Assembly: GCA_963718635.1 (NCBI GenBank)
Contig: OY970367.1
Location: 124,001-188,000 of the forward strand
DNA from: JAIOQJ01 sp963718635
GTDB taxonomy: Bacteria; Planctomycetota; Planctomycetia; Gemmatales; Gemmataceae
Reading direction: 5' to 3'
DNA length: 64,000 nucleotides
In this document: piece after piece, positions 63,469 through 64,000 of the stretch
Numbering within the stretch: position 1 is the first letter of the stretch
Layout of the letters: each line of letters begins with the position of its first letter
The notes under the pieces: generated by a model
What the model was told of the DNA's origin: nothing
Seen by the model: only the letters and a program-made list of their open reading frames with translations
Database searches by the model: none
Made by a program: the position numbers and the translations under genes

Positions 63469-64000
63469 ATGCACGAACATTCCACAGGAGTTGCGTTCTT
63501 ACCGACGGCCATGGACTGCAGCGCCACCCGCCTTTGGACACCCCAGAGGATGACCAGTCGCGCGGGCATGATTGGGGTTCTGCGGGGGCAACTGCAAGAA
63601 ACACAATGGATGCGGCCAACGGAACTTTCAGAGCGCCAGCACATCCAGCTCGCGCCTTTGCTAAACCACTTTGAGCGCCATTCGCCGTGGTTTCGTGACC
63701 GCCTTCACGCCTTCGGCCTGACTGTTTCAGTGCTGTCAACTCCGGACGGCTTCCGTCTTCTTCCTGCAATGACCAAGCGCGACATCCAGAACGCCTGCGG
63801 ATCATTGTTCGCAGACTATCTTCCGCCGAGCCATGGTCATCGCATATCCGCAAGAACATCTGGGTCAACCGGGGAACCGACTCTGATCTACCGAACTACG
63901 ATCAACGATAGCGACCTGATGGCGGCCATCCTGCGTGACCACGATTGGCACAGACGCGATTTTATGCGCGCGAGTGCGGGATCTGTACTCACTCCGGCAA
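63469..64000 (+). CDS. PaaK/CapK-like AMP-forming ligase, cut by the window end
   Basis: An open frame from ATG 63469 to the window end (177 codons). It contains SRAGMIGVLRGQLQETQWMR, LLNHFERHSPWFRDRLHAFG, LPAMTKRDIQNACGSLFADY, LPPSHGHRI and TSGSTGEPTLIYRTT. The TSGSTGEP stretch is the phosphate-binding loop (A3) of adenylate-forming enzymes, and the preceding P..TK.DI pattern is that of phenylacetate-CoA ligase/CapK-like proteins. Such proteins activate carboxylic acids in natural product or capsule synthesis. It directly follows the sulfotransferase. The rest lies outside the window. Confidence 0.8.
   Translation, partial: MHEHSTGVAFLPTAMDCSATRLWTPQRMTSRAGMIGVLRGQLQETQWMRPTELSERQHIQLAPLLNHFERHSPWFRDRLHAFGLTVSVLSTPDGFRLLPAMTKRDIQNACGSLFADYLPPSHGHRISARTSGSTGEPTLIYRTTINDSDLMAAILRDHDWHRRDFMRASAGSVLTPA

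Noticed and set aside
33470..64000. Second att site or intact tRNA-Lys at the right end of the element
   Set aside because: I looked for the T-arm sequence GGTTCGAGTCCCAG and its complement in the rest of the window and found no second copy.
1..64000. CRISPR array or cas genes
   Set aside because: No set of regularly spaced repeats other than the six iterons, and those have 22-bp spacing without spacers; no Cas motif was seen.

Overview
The window looks like planctomycete chromosome (Planctomycetota, probably Pirellulales or Gemmatales) carrying a large integrated mobile element on its right half. The evidence is the combination of an alternative complex III / caa3 oxidase supercluster, several Hanks-type Ser/Thr kinases, ECF-type sigma factors next to a kinase, a Tat-exported Gfo/Idh/MocA oxidoreductase, a Uma2 protein and a DUF1080-containing secreted enzyme. 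The species cannot be named from the sequence alone.

Left part (1-24 kb): a solitary antitoxin, a GGQ release-factor-like protein, an oxidoreductase, a PIN toxin-antitoxin pair, a Uma2 protein, a secreted esterase and a type I-beta DAHP synthase. Then comes one long minus-strand respiratory operon (about 21.3 to 7.5 kb): actA-actB-actC-actD-actE-actF, an unassigned membrane-anchored protein, a SCO copper chaperone, and caa3 oxidase subunits II, I, III and IV. Quinol would be oxidised by the ACIII complex and electrons passed to the A2-type caa3 oxidase; most genes overlap by a few bases. An HD-GYP response regulator and a Ser/Thr kinase follow.

Middle part (24-33.3 kb): a repeat-rich region with nested palindromes, three nearly identical pieces of an RHS gene, a complete RHS C-terminus with Hint protease and HH-type nuclease toxin plus its probable immunity gene, and a large secreted DUF1080/glycosidase-like fusion placed between two RHS pieces.

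Right part (from 33.48 kb): a 3' half of tRNA-Lys(UUU) marks the left att site of an element that starts with a tyrosine integrase and an excisionase-like protein. The element carries (a) a regulatory cassette with a divergent ECF sigma factor, a duplicated short module, an HTH-type protein, a sigma-like protein and a multi-pass membrane kinase; (b) a run of small genes, a von Willebrand-like lipoprotein, membrane proteins, a TraD/HerA-type ATPase and a replication-relaxation protein, probably a transfer module; (c) cargo such as AlkB and many small accessory proteins, with two strongly structured non-coding stretches; (d) ParA-ParB, a PIN-like protein and a RepA-type initiator behind six iterons at exact 22-bp spacing. 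It therefore looks like an integrative plasmid or mobilizable element. No second copy of the att sequence was found, so its right end lies outside the window or was missed. The last 1.5 kb hold a sulfotransferase and the start of a PaaK/CapK-like AMP-forming ligase.

At least a dozen conserved genes are split by single-base frameshifts, often at short homopolymers. This pattern suggests uncorrected sequencing errors more than real decay, so most split genes are described here as one reconstructed gene.
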